Counted from the first letter of the stretch, positions 16,937-25,602 are shown. The stretch is DNA of 33,936 nt from Magnetococcales bacterium (GCA_015229045.1 JADGCJ010000025.1:1-33936); one strand, 5' to 3'. Numbers and translations: made by a program. The notes: generated from the letters alone by a model not told the origin.

Positions 16937-17807
16937 ACAAGGTTGGTGGATCAGCATGAGTGTTACGAAGACGCTTGTTTGAGGCCTCAACTTGCACAGG
17001 ATCAATTTCAAATCCCAGGTAGGAACACCCCGAGCGTATGGCAGCAATTCCCGTTGTTCCAGATCCAGAAAATGGGTCAAATACAACTATCTCAGATCCT
17101 GATTGGCCATAAGAATCAATACACCTACGTGGTAATTCCTCGGGAAATCGAGAAAAATGTACAGTCCCGTCTATTTTCTCATTCGCAAAATCCCAAACAC
17201 TTCCGACGGGGGGAATAACACGAAAACAATGATTTTCACTTTTAGCAAGTAGAAAGATTGGTTCATGTTGCCGATGTGGCCGACGACACCGCCCTTCTGG
17301 CATCGGATTTTTTTTTCGCCAAATAACTTCTCCTCTGTACAAGAATCCATTTTCGGAAAGTGAAATAATCAGTCTATTATGAATCGCCAAAAGATTACCA
17401 TAAGCAAGCCACTTGTCTTCTTTATCTATAAACGCTTTCCGCTTTGCGCGTGGTTTGGTATAGGCTGAATTATCTTTAGAGAGTCCATCTTTATCAGCCC
17501 CAAGAGTGCTGTATTTCCGATCATCTATCCGCCAATTAACTGGTGTATTGTAAGAGTCACCCATATTTATCCAAACAACACCATATGGTTTAAGTTTCGG
17601 CAAAAAACCTATAAATACACTCTTTAGAAAATCTATATAATCTCGCGGATCGGCCTCCATACCATTGGCGTAAGAATGCCGTTGTCCCCAATACGGTGGA
17701 CTTGTGATAAGCATGTCAACACTAGCATTTGGGAGCTTCTGGATAAGGTCCAGGCAGTCACCTTCGATGACAGTGTTAAGTTTAAACGGACCTATACCCT
17801 GGTTCAT
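16905..17807 (-). CDS. DNA methyltransferase (SPPY class, beta topology)
   Basis: A 300-residue site-specific methyltransferase. Catalytic motif IV TSPPYW (35-40) is near the N terminus, and the AdoMet motif DPFSGSGTTG (244-253) near the C terminus, i.e. beta-class order. SPPY is typical of N4-cytosine methyltransferases, although some N6-adenine enzymes also carry it. The internal block RGEVIWRKKNPMPEGRCRRP is the usual target-recognition neighbourhood. It protects the site cut by the convergent endonuclease. ATG 17807 has AGGA 7 nt upstream. It has its own promoter (17879-17906), so modification can precede restriction. Confidence 0.9.
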   Translation of the reverse strand: MNQGIGPFKLNTVIEGDCLDLIQKLPNASVDMLITSPPYWGQRHSYANGMEADPRDYIDFLKSVFIGFLPKLKPYGVVWINMGDSYNTPVNWRIDDRKYSTLGADKDGLSKDNSAYTKPRAKRKAFIDKEDKWLAYGNLLAIHNRLIISLSENGFLYRGEVIWRKKNPMPEGRCRRPHRQHEPIFLLAKSENHCFRVIPPVGSVWDFANEKIDGTVHFSRFPEELPRRCIDSYGQSGSEIVVFDPFSGSGTTGIAAIRSGCSYLGFEIDPVQVEASNKRLRNTHADPPTLFKMNEIFATG

Positions 17808-17868
17808 GGCGTCATCCTACTTGATTCCAAAACGAACTCATGTTTCGATTGGAGGTGCCCAATAAGGT

Positions 17869-17878
17869 ACTCATAGTC
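17869..17878 (-). promoter_or_regulatory. Candidate C-box at the methyltransferase start site
   Basis: GACTATGAGT on the minus strand fits the C-protein half-site arrangement GACTnnnAGT(C) and covers the expected transcription start of the methyltransferase promoter. A controller bound here would repress the methyltransferase. Short motif, so weak. Confidence 0.3.
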
Positions 17879-17906
17879 ATCATACCGGTAAATCTGTTTG
17901 AGTCAA
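17879..17906 (-). promoter_or_regulatory. Methyltransferase promoter containing ACCGGT
   Basis: TTGACT (17906-17901), a 16-bp spacer, TATGAT (17884-17879), about 70 bp before the methyltransferase start. The spacer contains the palindrome ACCGGT (17884-17889), which fits WCCGGW, the site of BsaWI-type enzymes. Methylation of the promoter itself could autoregulate the gene, as described for CfrBI. Confidence 0.6.
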
Positions 17907-17932
17907 CTGTTTTTTTCTGACCTGCCGAATAC

Positions 17933-17959
17933 TTAGACAAAACGGCCCCATCTGTCTAA
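17933..17959. promoter_or_regulatory. Imperfect palindrome right of the R-M genes
   Basis: TTAGACA...TGTCTAA with centre AAACGGCCCCATC. It shares the TTRGACAAAAYGGCC core with the perfect palindrome at 15465-15493. The two bracket the R-M genes. Confidence 0.4.
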
Positions 17960-18033
17960 TGTTTAAATGGTGCATGTCTTTGTTTTAGTTCGTTACGTAA
18001 GTCCGCGCCTCCGCAAAAGGCAGGGGGATCAGA

Positions 18034-18044
18034 GGGGGGGGGGG
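18034..18044. repeat. G11 homopolymer in a noncoding stretch
   Basis: Eleven consecutive G in the gap between the R-M island and the family-B repeat. The 673 bp from 17808 to 18480 hold the methyltransferase promoter, a palindrome, this tract, a family-B copy and a family-A fragment, but no gene that I can recognise. Confidence 0.6.
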
Positions 18045-18121
18045 AGCTTCAACGTATGCCCTTTGAGGATCTTGCCAGCAGAATCTTGGAGGCACCTGCG
18101 GACTTCTCCGGGTGTCGTTTC

Positions 18122-18246
18122 ATACCAATTCGCATTCATCGCGGTAACTTCGTTAGCTGCGTCGTCGGCCCCTCACCGTACCAACACGTACTGTCTCGTC
18201 GCCTCTTCCTTGCTGCCTCGTTCCCGCATCGACTGCAAATTGGTAT
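18122..18246 (-). mobile_element. MITE-like repeat, family B, copy 2
   Basis: A 125-bp element from ATACCAATTCGCATTCATCG to GACTGCAAATTGGTAT. It is the reverse complement of the copy at 15146-15271 with a few substitutions (shared TAACT, GCTGCGTCGT and ACACGTACTGTCTCGTCGCC blocks). Noncoding. Confidence 0.7.
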
Positions 18247-18378
18247 CAGTCGGGTCAACTGGAAGAAGCGAGAGAACCTCCATTCGTAGCAAATGGTTCG
18301 CTTGCGGTCGTGCAAGTTGGCCAGCAGGTTGGGCCTTGATCGCTGTTTCGGCCGATGGAAGGCTGTATCATTGGGCCT

Positions 18379-18440
18379 CCGCCCCGGACCCCACCAGGAC
18401 TCCGTCCTGGACCTGTCCGGTCGCCAGCCCCCTGGACCCC
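18379..18440 (+). repeat. Family-A repeat fragment
   Basis: The internal part of the 151-bp family (CACCAGGACTCCGTCCTGG, ACCTGTCCGGTCGCCAGCCC, CCTGGACCCC) without either terminal inverted repeat, lying ~40 bp beyond the end of gltD. Confidence 0.7.
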
Positions 18441-18480
18441 ATTTCCGACAGGCCCTTGCCCATGGCCGAAACAAGGATGA

Positions 18481-19926
18481 TCACACCCCCAGCACCGACT
18501 CCCCACCCCGCAACCAGGCATCGACGGCCACGGCGGTCTTGCGTCCGCTGGCAATGGCGCGCAGAACGAGAGATTGGCCCATCTGCATATCGCCAGCGAC
18601 AAAAAGACCCGGAATCCGGGTCATGTTGTTGGCATCGGTCTGCACGTTGCCCTGGGGGGTGAATTCGACATCGAGCTGTTCGAGCAGGCCACCGCGCACC
18701 GGATGAACAAAACCCATGGCCAGCAAAACCAGGTCGGCATCGAGGGTAAACACGCTGCGGGGAATCTCCCGCATGACCGGACGACCATGGTTCTCCTGGG
18801 CCTCCCAGAGAAGACGCACACACTCCAGACTGGCAACCCGCCCATCGCTGCCATGGAAGGCGCGGGTTCCGACGCTCCAGAGACGTTCACACCCCTCCAT
18901 GTGCGAGGTGGAGGTGCGCAACTGGTGCGGCCAGGCAGGCCAGGGGGTCTCCGGAGAGCGATTCTTGGGGGGCTTGGCGAGCAGTTCGATCTGGGTCACG
19001 CTGCTGGCTCCCTGGCGAATGGCCGTTCCGACGCAATCCGCCCCGGTATCCCCACCGCCGATCACCACCACGCGCCGATCCGTGGCCAGGATTGTCGTCT
19101 CTGCGGGGATGCTCACCCCGGCCAGACGACAGTTTTGCTGCGCCAGAAAATCCATGGCAAAGTGAATTCCGGCCAGCTCTCGTCCGGGAATGGGCAGGTC
19201 GCGCGGCTGCTCCGATCCACCGGCCAGGATGACGGCATGGAACTCCTTGAGCATTTTCTGGCCAGGAAAATCGACACCGATGTGCACACCCGTGCGAATG
19301 GTCACCCCCTCCGCCACCATCTGGCTCAGACGGCGGTCGATGACCCATTTCTCCAACTTGAAATCGGGAATGCCATAACGCAGCAACCCCCCCGCCTGGG
19401 CATTTTTCTCAAACAGGGTGACATCATGCCCGGCCCGGGCCAGTTGCTGGCTGACCGTCAGACCCGCCGGTCCCGACCCCACCACCGCCACGCGCTTGCC
19501 GGATTTGCCAGAAGGGATGCGCGGCTGGATCATGCCCTGTTTGAACCCCTCCTCCACAATATATTTTTCAATCTCCCGGATCGTCACCGGCTCCCGGTTG
19601 ATGCCCACCACACAGGCCGCCTCGCAGGGAGCGGGACACACCCGACCCGTAAACTCGGGAAAATTGTTGGTCCGGTGCAACACGTCCACCGCATCCTGGA
19701 GACGGTCCCGGTAGACCAGATCATTCCAACTGGGAATGACGTTGTGCAGGGTACACCCCTCATGGCAGAAGGGTACCCCACAATCCATGCAGCGGGCGGC
19801 CTGTTCCTGGACACGTTCGCGGGGAAATTCGAGGTAGAGATCGCGCCAGTCCTGCACACGCTCGGCGATCGGGCGCATGCGGGGTGTTTCTCGTTCAATC
19901 TCCATGAAGCCGGTGATCTTACCCAT
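18481..19926 (-). CDS. gltD: Glutamate synthase (NADPH) small subunit
   Basis: A 481-residue beta subunit of GOGAT, passing electrons from NADPH through FAD to the large subunit. Two N-terminal cysteine clusters for 4Fe-4S centres are seen: C46MDCGVPFCHEGC and C97PAPCEAAC. The FAD site is GSGPAG (150-155) and the NADPH site GGGDTG (290-295). The tail is GDMQMGQSLVLRAIASGRK. The ATG at 19926 is preceded by GGGAGGTG and overlaps the gltB stop by 8 nt, so translation is coupled. Length is that of the family. Confidence 0.97.
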   Translation of the reverse strand: MGKITGFMEIERETPRMRPIAERVQDWRDLYLEFPRERVQEQAARCMDCGVPFCHEGCTLHNVIPSWNDLVYRDRLQDAVDVLHRTNNFPEFTGRVCPAPCEAACVVGINREPVTIREIEKYIVEEGFKQGMIQPRIPSGKSGKRVAVVGSGPAGLTVSQQLARAGHDVTLFEKNAQAGGLLRYGIPDFKLEKWVIDRRLSQMVAEGVTIRTGVHIGVDFPGQKMLKEFHAVILAGGSEQPRDLPIPGRELAGIHFAMDFLAQQNCRLAGVSIPAETTILATDRRVVVIGGGDTGADCVGTAIRQGASSVTQIELLAKPPKNRSPETPWPAWPHQLRTSTSHMEGCERLWSVGTRAFHGSDGRVASLECVRLLWEAQENHGRPVMREIPRSVFTLDADLVLLAMGFVHPVRGGLLEQLDVEFTPQGNVQTDANNMTRIPGLFVAGDMQMGQSLVLRAIASGRKTAVAVDAWLRGGESVLGV

Positions 19927-22900
19927 GGGCCACCTCCCCCACCGCTTTTCGCGCCATCTCCTGCAAGACACGTTTGTATTCCAAGGGGATCACCTTGACA
20001 AAACGCTTCAGGGAGGCGTGCCAATTGTCCAGAATATGTCTGCCCACGGAACTGCCGGTGTAGGCAACGTGATAGCGAATCAGGGTGTTCAGGGTGTTGA
20101 TATCCTCGGGATCCTCCACGGCCTCCAAACCAACCATGGCCTGGTTGCACAAGGAGGAGAAGCGTCCCTCGACATCCAGGACAAAGGCCACGCCACCACT
20201 CATGCCGGCGGCAAAATTGCGACCCGTCCGTCCCAGAACCACGACAACACCGCCGGTCATGTATTCGCAGCCGTGATCCCCTACCCCTTCGACAACCGCC
20301 CGCGCCCCGGAGTTGCGCACGGCAAAACGCTCGCCGGCAATGCCTCGGAAATAGGCATCTCCCCCCGTGGCACCGTAAAGAACCGTGTTGCCAACGATGA
20401 TGTTCTCTTCGGCAACGAAGGTGGCCCCGGCATGCGGGTGTATGGCAATGCGACCACCCGACATCCCCTTGCCCACATAATCGTTGCTGGCCCCTTCAAG
20501 GTGCAACGACACCCCGTTGACGTTAAAGGCACCGAAGCTCTGTCCGGCGACGCCCCGGAAGAAACATTGAATGGTGTTGTCCGGCAGCCCCTCTTCGCCA
20601 AACTTTTTGGAGATCTCCCCGCCCATCATCGCTCCGACCGAGCGATCGGTGTTGCGGATGGGCAGGCGAATTTCAATCGGATCCCGATTCTGGAAGGCGC
20701 GCTGGGCCAGCACCAGAAGTTGATGATCCAGTTGCTTGTCCAGGCCGTGATCCTGGGGTTGTTCAAAGCGGGTGGCGATGTGCGACGGTACATCCGGTTT
20801 GGTGAGAACCCTGGAAAAGTCGAGCCCCTGGCTCTTCCAATGATCGATGGCGTCATCGACCTCGACGCAATCCATGCGGCCGATCATGTCATCCATGTGG
20901 CGAAAACCCATCTCCGCCATGTGTTCACGCACTTCGTTGGCCAGGAAGTAGAAATAATTGACCAAATACTGGACCTTGCCGGAGAATTTTTTGCGCAGCT
21001 CCACATCCTGGGTGGCAATGCCGACCGGGCAGGTGCCCAGATGGCATTTGCGCATCATGATGCACCCCTCGACGATCAAGGGAGCGGTGGCGAAACCAAA
21101 CTCCTCCGCCCCAAGCAGGGCACCGATGATCACATCCCGTCCGGTGCGCAACTGTCCGTCCACCTGCAAGCGGACCCGACCGCGCAAATCGTTCAAGACC
21201 AGGGTTTGCTGGCTCTCGGCCAGTCCCAGCTCCCAGGGCACCCCGGCATGTTTGATGGAACTCAACGGACTCGCCCCGGTGCCGCCGTCAAAACCGGAGA
21301 TGAGAACCATGTCGGCATGGGCCTTGGAGACACCGGCGGCGATGGTGCCCACCCCGACGGCAGCCACCAGTTTGACCGATACCCGACTCTTCGGATTGAC
21401 GTTTCTCAGGTCAAAGATGAGCTGGGCCAGATCCTCGATGGAGTAGATATCGTGGTGGGGCGGCGGACTGATGAGGGTCACCCCCGGGGTGGTGTTGCGG
21501 GTACGGGCGATCACCTCGTTGACCTTGTAACCGGGGAGCTGTCCCCCCTCGCCAGGCTTGGCGCCCTGACACACCTTGATTTGCATCTCGTCGGAGTTGG
21601 CCAGATAGTGGCTGCTCACCCCGAAACGGGCCGAAGCCACCTGCTTGACGGCACTGCGCGGAGAATCGCCATTCGGGCGCGGCTTGAAGCGTTCCGCCGA
21701 CTCACCCCCCTCGCCGGTATTGGATTTGCCGCCGATCCGGTTCATGGCGATGGCCAGGGTTTCGTGTGCCTCCTTGGAGATGGAGCCAAACGACATGGCA
21801 CCCGTGACAAAACGCTTGACGATGCTGGTTGCCGGTTCCACCTCGTGCAACGGAATCGGTTTGCCGGCCTTTTTGAGTTTGAACATGCCACGCAGGGTGC
21901 ACAACCCCTGGGCCTGTTCATCGATCAGGCGCGAAAACTTCTTGAAGATGCCGTAATCGTTGTCGCGGGTCGCCTGTTGGAGCAGGGTGATCGTCTCCGG
22001 ATTCCACATGTGACGTTCGCCACCGTGGCGAAACTTGTACTCGCCACCGACGGGCAGGACATCCAGGTAGACGACGGTGTCGCCGACCGCCTGACGATGC
22101 CGCACCAACGCCTCCCGGGCGATGACCGGCAGGCCGATCCCCTCGATCCGCGAGACCGTGCCGGTGAAGTGGCGTTCGATCACCTGGCGGTTGATGCCGA
22201 CCGCCTCGAAGATCTGTGCGCCACAGTAGCTGCGCAGGGTGGAGATGCCCATCTTGGAGAAGATTTTGAGCAACCCCTTGCCCACCGCCTTGACAAAATT
22301 CTCCCGGGCCTTGTCCGGTTTGATCCCGGCCGGGAGCAACCCCTGCTCGCCCATGTCGGCGATGACCTCGAAGGCGAGCCATGGGTTGATCGCCCCCACG
22401 CCATACCCCAGCAGCAGGGCAAAATGGTGAACTTCGCGCACCTCGCCGGTCTCGACGAGAATGCTGGCCCGGTTGCGCACCCCGGCCCGGATCAGGTGGT
22501 GATGCACCGCCGCTGCCGCCAGCAATACCGGCATCGGCACCATCTCCCGATTGACCCCCCGGTCGCTCAGAATCACCAGGGTGCAACCGCTCGAAACAGC
22601 CTCGGAAACCGTGCCCAGCAAACGCCGCAGGGCGCGTTCCATGCCATCCGGACCCTCGGCGGCTGGCCACAGGATCGGAAAAGTGGCCGCTTTCAGGGTT
22701 GGATGGTCCAGGGCACGAATCTTGGCCAAATCCTCGTTGGTCAGGATGGGTTGCTTCAATTGCAACCGCTGGACATGTTCAGGCCCCTCCACCAGCAGGT
22801 TGGCCACGGGTCCAAGCTGGATGAAGAGGCTCATCACCAGCTCTTCCCGAATGGGATCGATGGCCGGGTTGGTCACCTGGGCGAACAGCTGCTTGAAATA

Positions 22901-24484
22901 GTTGAACAGGGAGATGGGGCGATCCGACAACACAGGCAGGGCCGTATCCGACCCCATGGAGCCGATCACCTCCTGCCCCTCCGCCACCATGGGCAGCAGC
23001 AGCAGATTGACATCCTCCTCGGTATAGCCAAAGGCCTTCTGGCGCAGGCGCAGAGGGGCCGGATCGGCTCCCGGGAGCGGCCCGGCGGCCAGACGGTCGA
23101 GGTAGAGCAGATTCTCCTCCACCCACTGCCGATAGGGTTGACGACCGATGATCCGCGCCTTGACCTCCTGGTCATCGATGATACGTTTTTGTTCCAGATC
23201 GAGGACAAACATGCGTCCGGGTTGCAGGCGCCAGTTGATCATCTCCTCGTCGGGCGGAAAGGTGATGGTCCCCGCCTCCGAGGCCATGATGCACAAGCCG
23301 CTCCGCGTCACCTGATAACGTGCCGGACGCAAACCGTTGCGATCCAGGGTGGCACCGATGACCCGCCCGTCGGTAAAGGCCACGGCTGCCGGCCCGTCCC
23401 AGGGTTCCATCATCGAGTCGTGGTATTGGTAGAAGGCCCGGCGGTCCGGATCCATGTGCGCATGATTTTCCCACGCCTCCGGGATCAGCATCATGATGGC
23501 GTGCTCCACCGAGCGCCCCGACAGGACGAGAAACTCCACCGCCCGGTCGAAGGAGGCCGAGTCGGATATCCCTTCCGGAATGATGGGGAAGAGTTTCTTG
23601 ATGTCGTCGCCAAACAGGTGCGACGACAGCGCCGCCTCCCGGGCACGCATCCAGTTGATGTTGCCGCGCAGGGTGTTGATCTCGCCATTGTGGGCGATCA
23701 TGCGAAACGGGTGGGCCAGCTCCCAGGTGGGGAAGGTGTTCGTCGAGTAGCGCTGATGGACCATGGCGAAGGCGCTGACCATCTCGGGCGCGTTCAGATC
23801 CTCGTAGTAGGCCGCCACCTGGTCGGCCAGAAACATCCCCTTGTAGAGCAGCACCCGGGAGGACATGCTCGCCACGTGGAACGATTTCAGATCGGGATCC
23901 TCGTAATCGACGACGGCGTTTTCGATGCGCCGCCGGATGACATAGAGCCGACGCTCGAACCAGTTGTCGTCGGCGCCGTCCGGGCGGTCGCGCATGCCGA
24001 CAAACACCTGGCGAATGACAGGTTCCGCCGATTTGGCCACATAACCGATACGGGCCACCGAGTTGATCGGCACATCGCGCCAGCCGAGAACGACCTGTCC
24101 CTCCTCGCGGACAATTTTTTCCGTGGTGCGCAGGCAGGCGAGACGCAGCTCCAGCTCCTTGGGCAGGAAGAACACCCCAACGCCATACTCACCCAGGGGG
24201 GGAAGCGCAAAATCGAGTTCCGTACTCCGCTGGCGCAAAAAATCGTCGGGCATCTGGATCATGATGCCGGCACCATCGCCGGTAAGGGGATCGGCGCCGG
24301 CCGCTCCGCGATGGGTCATATTGACCAGCACTTCCAGGGCCATTTCCAGAATGCGATGCGACTTTCTGCCATGAATATCGGCCACAAACCCGACGCCACA
24401 GGCATCGTGTTCAAAACGGGGATCGTACAAGCCCTGTTTTTCAGGCAATCCAGCCTGTTTTGCAGGCAATCCAGCATGTGTCAT
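19919..24484 (-). CDS. gltB: Glutamate synthase (NADPH) large subunit
   Basis: A 1521-residue GOGAT alpha subunit that makes two glutamates from glutamine and 2-oxoglutarate. ATG 24484 gives a 28-residue propeptide followed by C29 (DACGVG), the amidotransferase nucleophile that becomes N-terminal after cleavage. Then come the class II glutaminase domain, the central domain, the FMN-binding synthase barrel with 3Fe-4S cysteines C1141, C1147 and C1152 (CIMMRKCHLGTC), and the C-terminal GXGXG helix (YVGKGMSGGRIAI). The propeptide contains a 7-codon duplication (AGLPAKQ/AGLPEKQ, 24434-24475). The promoter is at 24546-24573, and gltD follows with overlap. Confidence 0.97.
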   Translation of the reverse strand: MTHAGLPAKQAGLPEKQGLYDPRFEHDACGVGFVADIHGRKSHRILEMALEVLVNMTHRGAAGADPLTGDGAGIMIQMPDDFLRQRSTELDFALPPLGEYGVGVFFLPKELELRLACLRTTEKIVREEGQVVLGWRDVPINSVARIGYVAKSAEPVIRQVFVGMRDRPDGADDNWFERRLYVIRRRIENAVVDYEDPDLKSFHVASMSSRVLLYKGMFLADQVAAYYEDLNAPEMVSAFAMVHQRYSTNTFPTWELAHPFRMIAHNGEINTLRGNINWMRAREAALSSHLFGDDIKKLFPIIPEGISDSASFDRAVEFLVLSGRSVEHAIMMLIPEAWENHAHMDPDRRAFYQYHDSMMEPWDGPAAVAFTDGRVIGATLDRNGLRPARYQVTRSGLCIMASEAGTITFPPDEEMINWRLQPGRMFVLDLEQKRIIDDQEVKARIIGRQPYRQWVEENLLYLDRLAAGPLPGADPAPLRLRQKAFGYTEEDVNLLLLPMVAEGQEVIGSMGSDTALPVLSDRPISLFNYFKQLFAQVTNPAIDPIREELVMSLFIQLGPVANLLVEGPEHVQRLQLKQPILTNEDLAKIRALDHPTLKAATFPILWPAAEGPDGMERALRRLLGTVSEAVSSGCTLVILSDRGVNREMVPMPVLLAAAAVHHHLIRAGVRNRASILVETGEVREVHHFALLLGYGVGAINPWLAFEVIADMGEQGLLPAGIKPDKARENFVKAVGKGLLKIFSKMGISTLRSYCGAQIFEAVGINRQVIERHFTGTVSRIEGIGLPVIAREALVRHRQAVGDTVVYLDVLPVGGEYKFRHGGERHMWNPETITLLQQATRDNDYGIFKKFSRLIDEQAQGLCTLRGMFKLKKAGKPIPLHEVEPATSIVKRFVTGAMSFGSISKEAHETLAIAMNRIGGKSNTGEGGESAERFKPRPNGDSPRSAVKQVASARFGVSSHYLANSDEMQIKVCQGAKPGEGGQLPGYKVNEVIARTRNTTPGVTLISPPPHHDIYSIEDLAQLIFDLRNVNPKSRVSVKLVAAVGVGTIAAGVSKAHADMVLISGFDGGTGASPLSSIKHAGVPWELGLAESQQTLVLNDLRGRVRLQVDGQLRTGRDVIIGALLGAEEFGFATAPLIVEGCIMMRKCHLGTCPVGIATQDVELRKKFSGKVQYLVNYFYFLANEVREHMAEMGFRHMDDMIGRMDCVEVDDAIDHWKSQGLDFSRVLTKPDVPSHIATRFEQPQDHGLDKQLDHQLLVLAQRAFQNRDPIEIRLPIRNTDRSVGAMMGGEISKKFGEEGLPDNTIQCFFRGVAGQSFGAFNVNGVSLHLEGASNDYVGKGMSGGRIAIHPHAGATFVAEENIIVGNTVLYGATGGDAYFRGIAGERFAVRNSGARAVVEGVGDHGCEYMTGGVVVVLGRTGRNFAAGMSGGVAFVLDVEGRFSSLCNQAMVGLEAVEDPEDINTLNTLIRYHVAYTGSSVGRHILDNWHASLKRFVKVIPLEYKRVLQEMARKAVGEVAHG

Positions 24485-24545
24485 GTGCCCATTCCCTATA
24501 CCGTTGCGTTCCCCGCTTACCCAATCCAATCCTGCCCTGATGCCT

Positions 24546-24573
24546 AATCTAACGGATTTGCCCGTGCTGTCAA
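24546..24573 (-). promoter_or_regulatory. gltBD promoter
   Basis: TTGACA (24573-24568), 16-bp spacer, TAGATT (24551-24546), about 60 bp upstream of the gltB ATG. A perfect -35 and a 4/6 -10. Confidence 0.55.
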
Positions 24574-24703
24574 CCCGGAGTGCCAGGACGGGCACATTTC
24601 ACGGTTCGACGACAGGAGACCATAACCGCAATTTTGGTGCCGGGAAGACAGGTAGTCCGGGAAAACTCCAGGCCCTGCTCTTCGATGGGAGGATCTCCTC
24701 CAA

Positions 24704-24805
24704 TCACTCGGCAGCCAAAATATTTTCCACCCATGTATCCAACGTTTCCAGATCGGCGCTGGCCAGTCTGGCGTGAACCCACCCGGGTGCCGGACCGAAG
24801 TGTTG
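24704..24805 (-). pseudogene. C-terminal remnant of a PD-(D/E)XK-type (Rpn/DUF4351-like) transposase
   Basis: Minus frame between two stops: QHFGPAPGWVHARLASADLE then TLDTWVENILAAE. This resembles the C-terminal FGPLPxWVxxRLxxADxxxLexWxxxiLxA motif found at the end of many DUF4351/Rpn-like putative transposases. Only 33 residues remain, with no start codon. The 432 bp between gltB and the toxin gene otherwise hold only the gltB promoter. Confidence 0.4.
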
Positions 24806-24894
24806 TCAATGTACTGGAGATCGCCTGCAAGAGGGCGATCAATGCAGACCCCCTCCATCAATTGTCTATGCAAAACTTGCTTGTTGCAGGGTAT

Positions 24895-24914
24895 TTGTGA
24901 TTTAAATGTCACAA
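24895..24914. promoter_or_regulatory. Inverted repeat before the toxin-antitoxin operon
   Basis: TTGTGA-N8-TCACAA ends 2 nt before the toxin ATG. The position suggests an autoregulatory operator for the antitoxin. It resembles a CRP half-site pair, but the spacing (8 rather than 6) is wrong for CRP. Confidence 0.4.
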
Positions 24915-24916
24915 TC

Positions 24917-25240
24917 ATGAACACGATTCGTCGATACCGTACCGATGATGGCCGCGAACTGGTTACCGAATGGTTGGATCACCTGAAGGACAGGCGGGCC
25001 AAAGCAAGGATCAATGCCCGCATTCTGAGACTCGCAGTGGGAAACTTTGGCGATTGCAAGTCATTGCGGGACGGTGTGTTTGAATTGCGGGTAAACTATG
25101 GACCAGGCTACCGGGTGTACTACGGGATGGTTGGCAAGACGGTGGTGGTGTTGCTGTGCTGTGGAGACAAAGGTTCCCAGGACGCAGACATTATCCGAGC
25201 CGTGACCTGTCTGGAGGACTTCAAACGGAGGGCAAAATGA
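24917..25240 (+). CDS. RelE/HigB-like toxin (addiction module killer)
   Basis: A 107-residue protein: NTIRRYRTDDGRELVTEWLD, LKDRRAKARINARILRLAVG, NFGDCKSLRDGVFELRVNYG, PGYRVYYGMVGKTVVVLLCC, GDKGSQDADIIRAVTCLEDF. This is the phage-derived Gp49-like/HigB subgroup of the RelE/ParE fold (xxRIxxRLxRLxxGNFGDxKxL...GVxELRIxxGPGYRVYY). Toxins of this fold usually cleave mRNA on ribosomes. ATG 24917 sits right after the inverted repeat. The stop overlaps the antitoxin ATG (ATGA). Confidence 0.85.
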   Translation: MNTIRRYRTDDGRELVTEWLDHLKDRRAKARINARILRLAVGNFGDCKSLRDGVFELRVNYGPGYRVYYGMVGKTVVVLLCCGDKGSQDADIIRAVTCLEDFKRRAK

Positions 25241-25602
25241 AGAATCTGGATAGGACGAGTGTACCCCATGATGATGCCATGGTGCGGGAGTTGCGCAACG
25301 ACCCCGAACTGGCGGCGGAATATCTGCAAGCGGCCATGGAGGACGAAGAGGAACCTGCTGTGCTGTTGCTGGCTCTGCGACATGTGGCTGACGCATACGG
25401 AATGCCCATGGTCGCGGAGCGTGCTGGCATCCAAAGGGAAAGCCTCTACCGGGCTTTATCCCCAAAAGGTAACCCAACCCTGCGCACCCTGACAGCTGTG
25501 CTGAAAGCAGTTGGCCTGAAACTGACAGTGACCTCAGATCGGCACGGTCACCCTTCCGCACAGGGCCATTTGCCGGGAACAGCAGCCCAGGATTCTGCAT
25601 AA
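25237..25602 (+). CDS. HigA-like helix-turn-helix antitoxin
   Basis: A 121-residue antitoxin overlapping the toxin stop by 4 nt, with GGAGG 5 nt before ATG 25237. The N-terminal part (DAMVRELRNDPELAAEYLQA) and helix-turn-helix (DAYGMPMVAERAGIQRESLY, RALSPKGNPTLRTLTAVLKA) match the addiction-module antidote family. It neutralises the upstream toxin and probably represses the operon through the inverted repeat at 24895-24914. Toxin-first order is normal for this subgroup. Confidence 0.85.
   Translation: MKNLDRTSVPHDDAMVRELRNDPELAAEYLQAAMEDEEEPAVLLLALRHVADAYGMPMVAERAGIQRESLYRALSPKGNPTLRTLTAVLKAVGLKLTVTSDRHGHPSAQGHLPGTAAQDSA

Noticed and set aside
19877..24547. Plus-strand open frame of 1556 codons antisense to gltB
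   Set aside because: It mirrors gltB along its whole length, has no recognisable domain and arises from the GC-biased third positions of the real gene.
24895..24914. CRP-binding site before the toxin gene
   Set aside because: TGTGA and TCACA are separated by 8 bases, not the 6 needed for CRP; kept only as a general inverted repeat.
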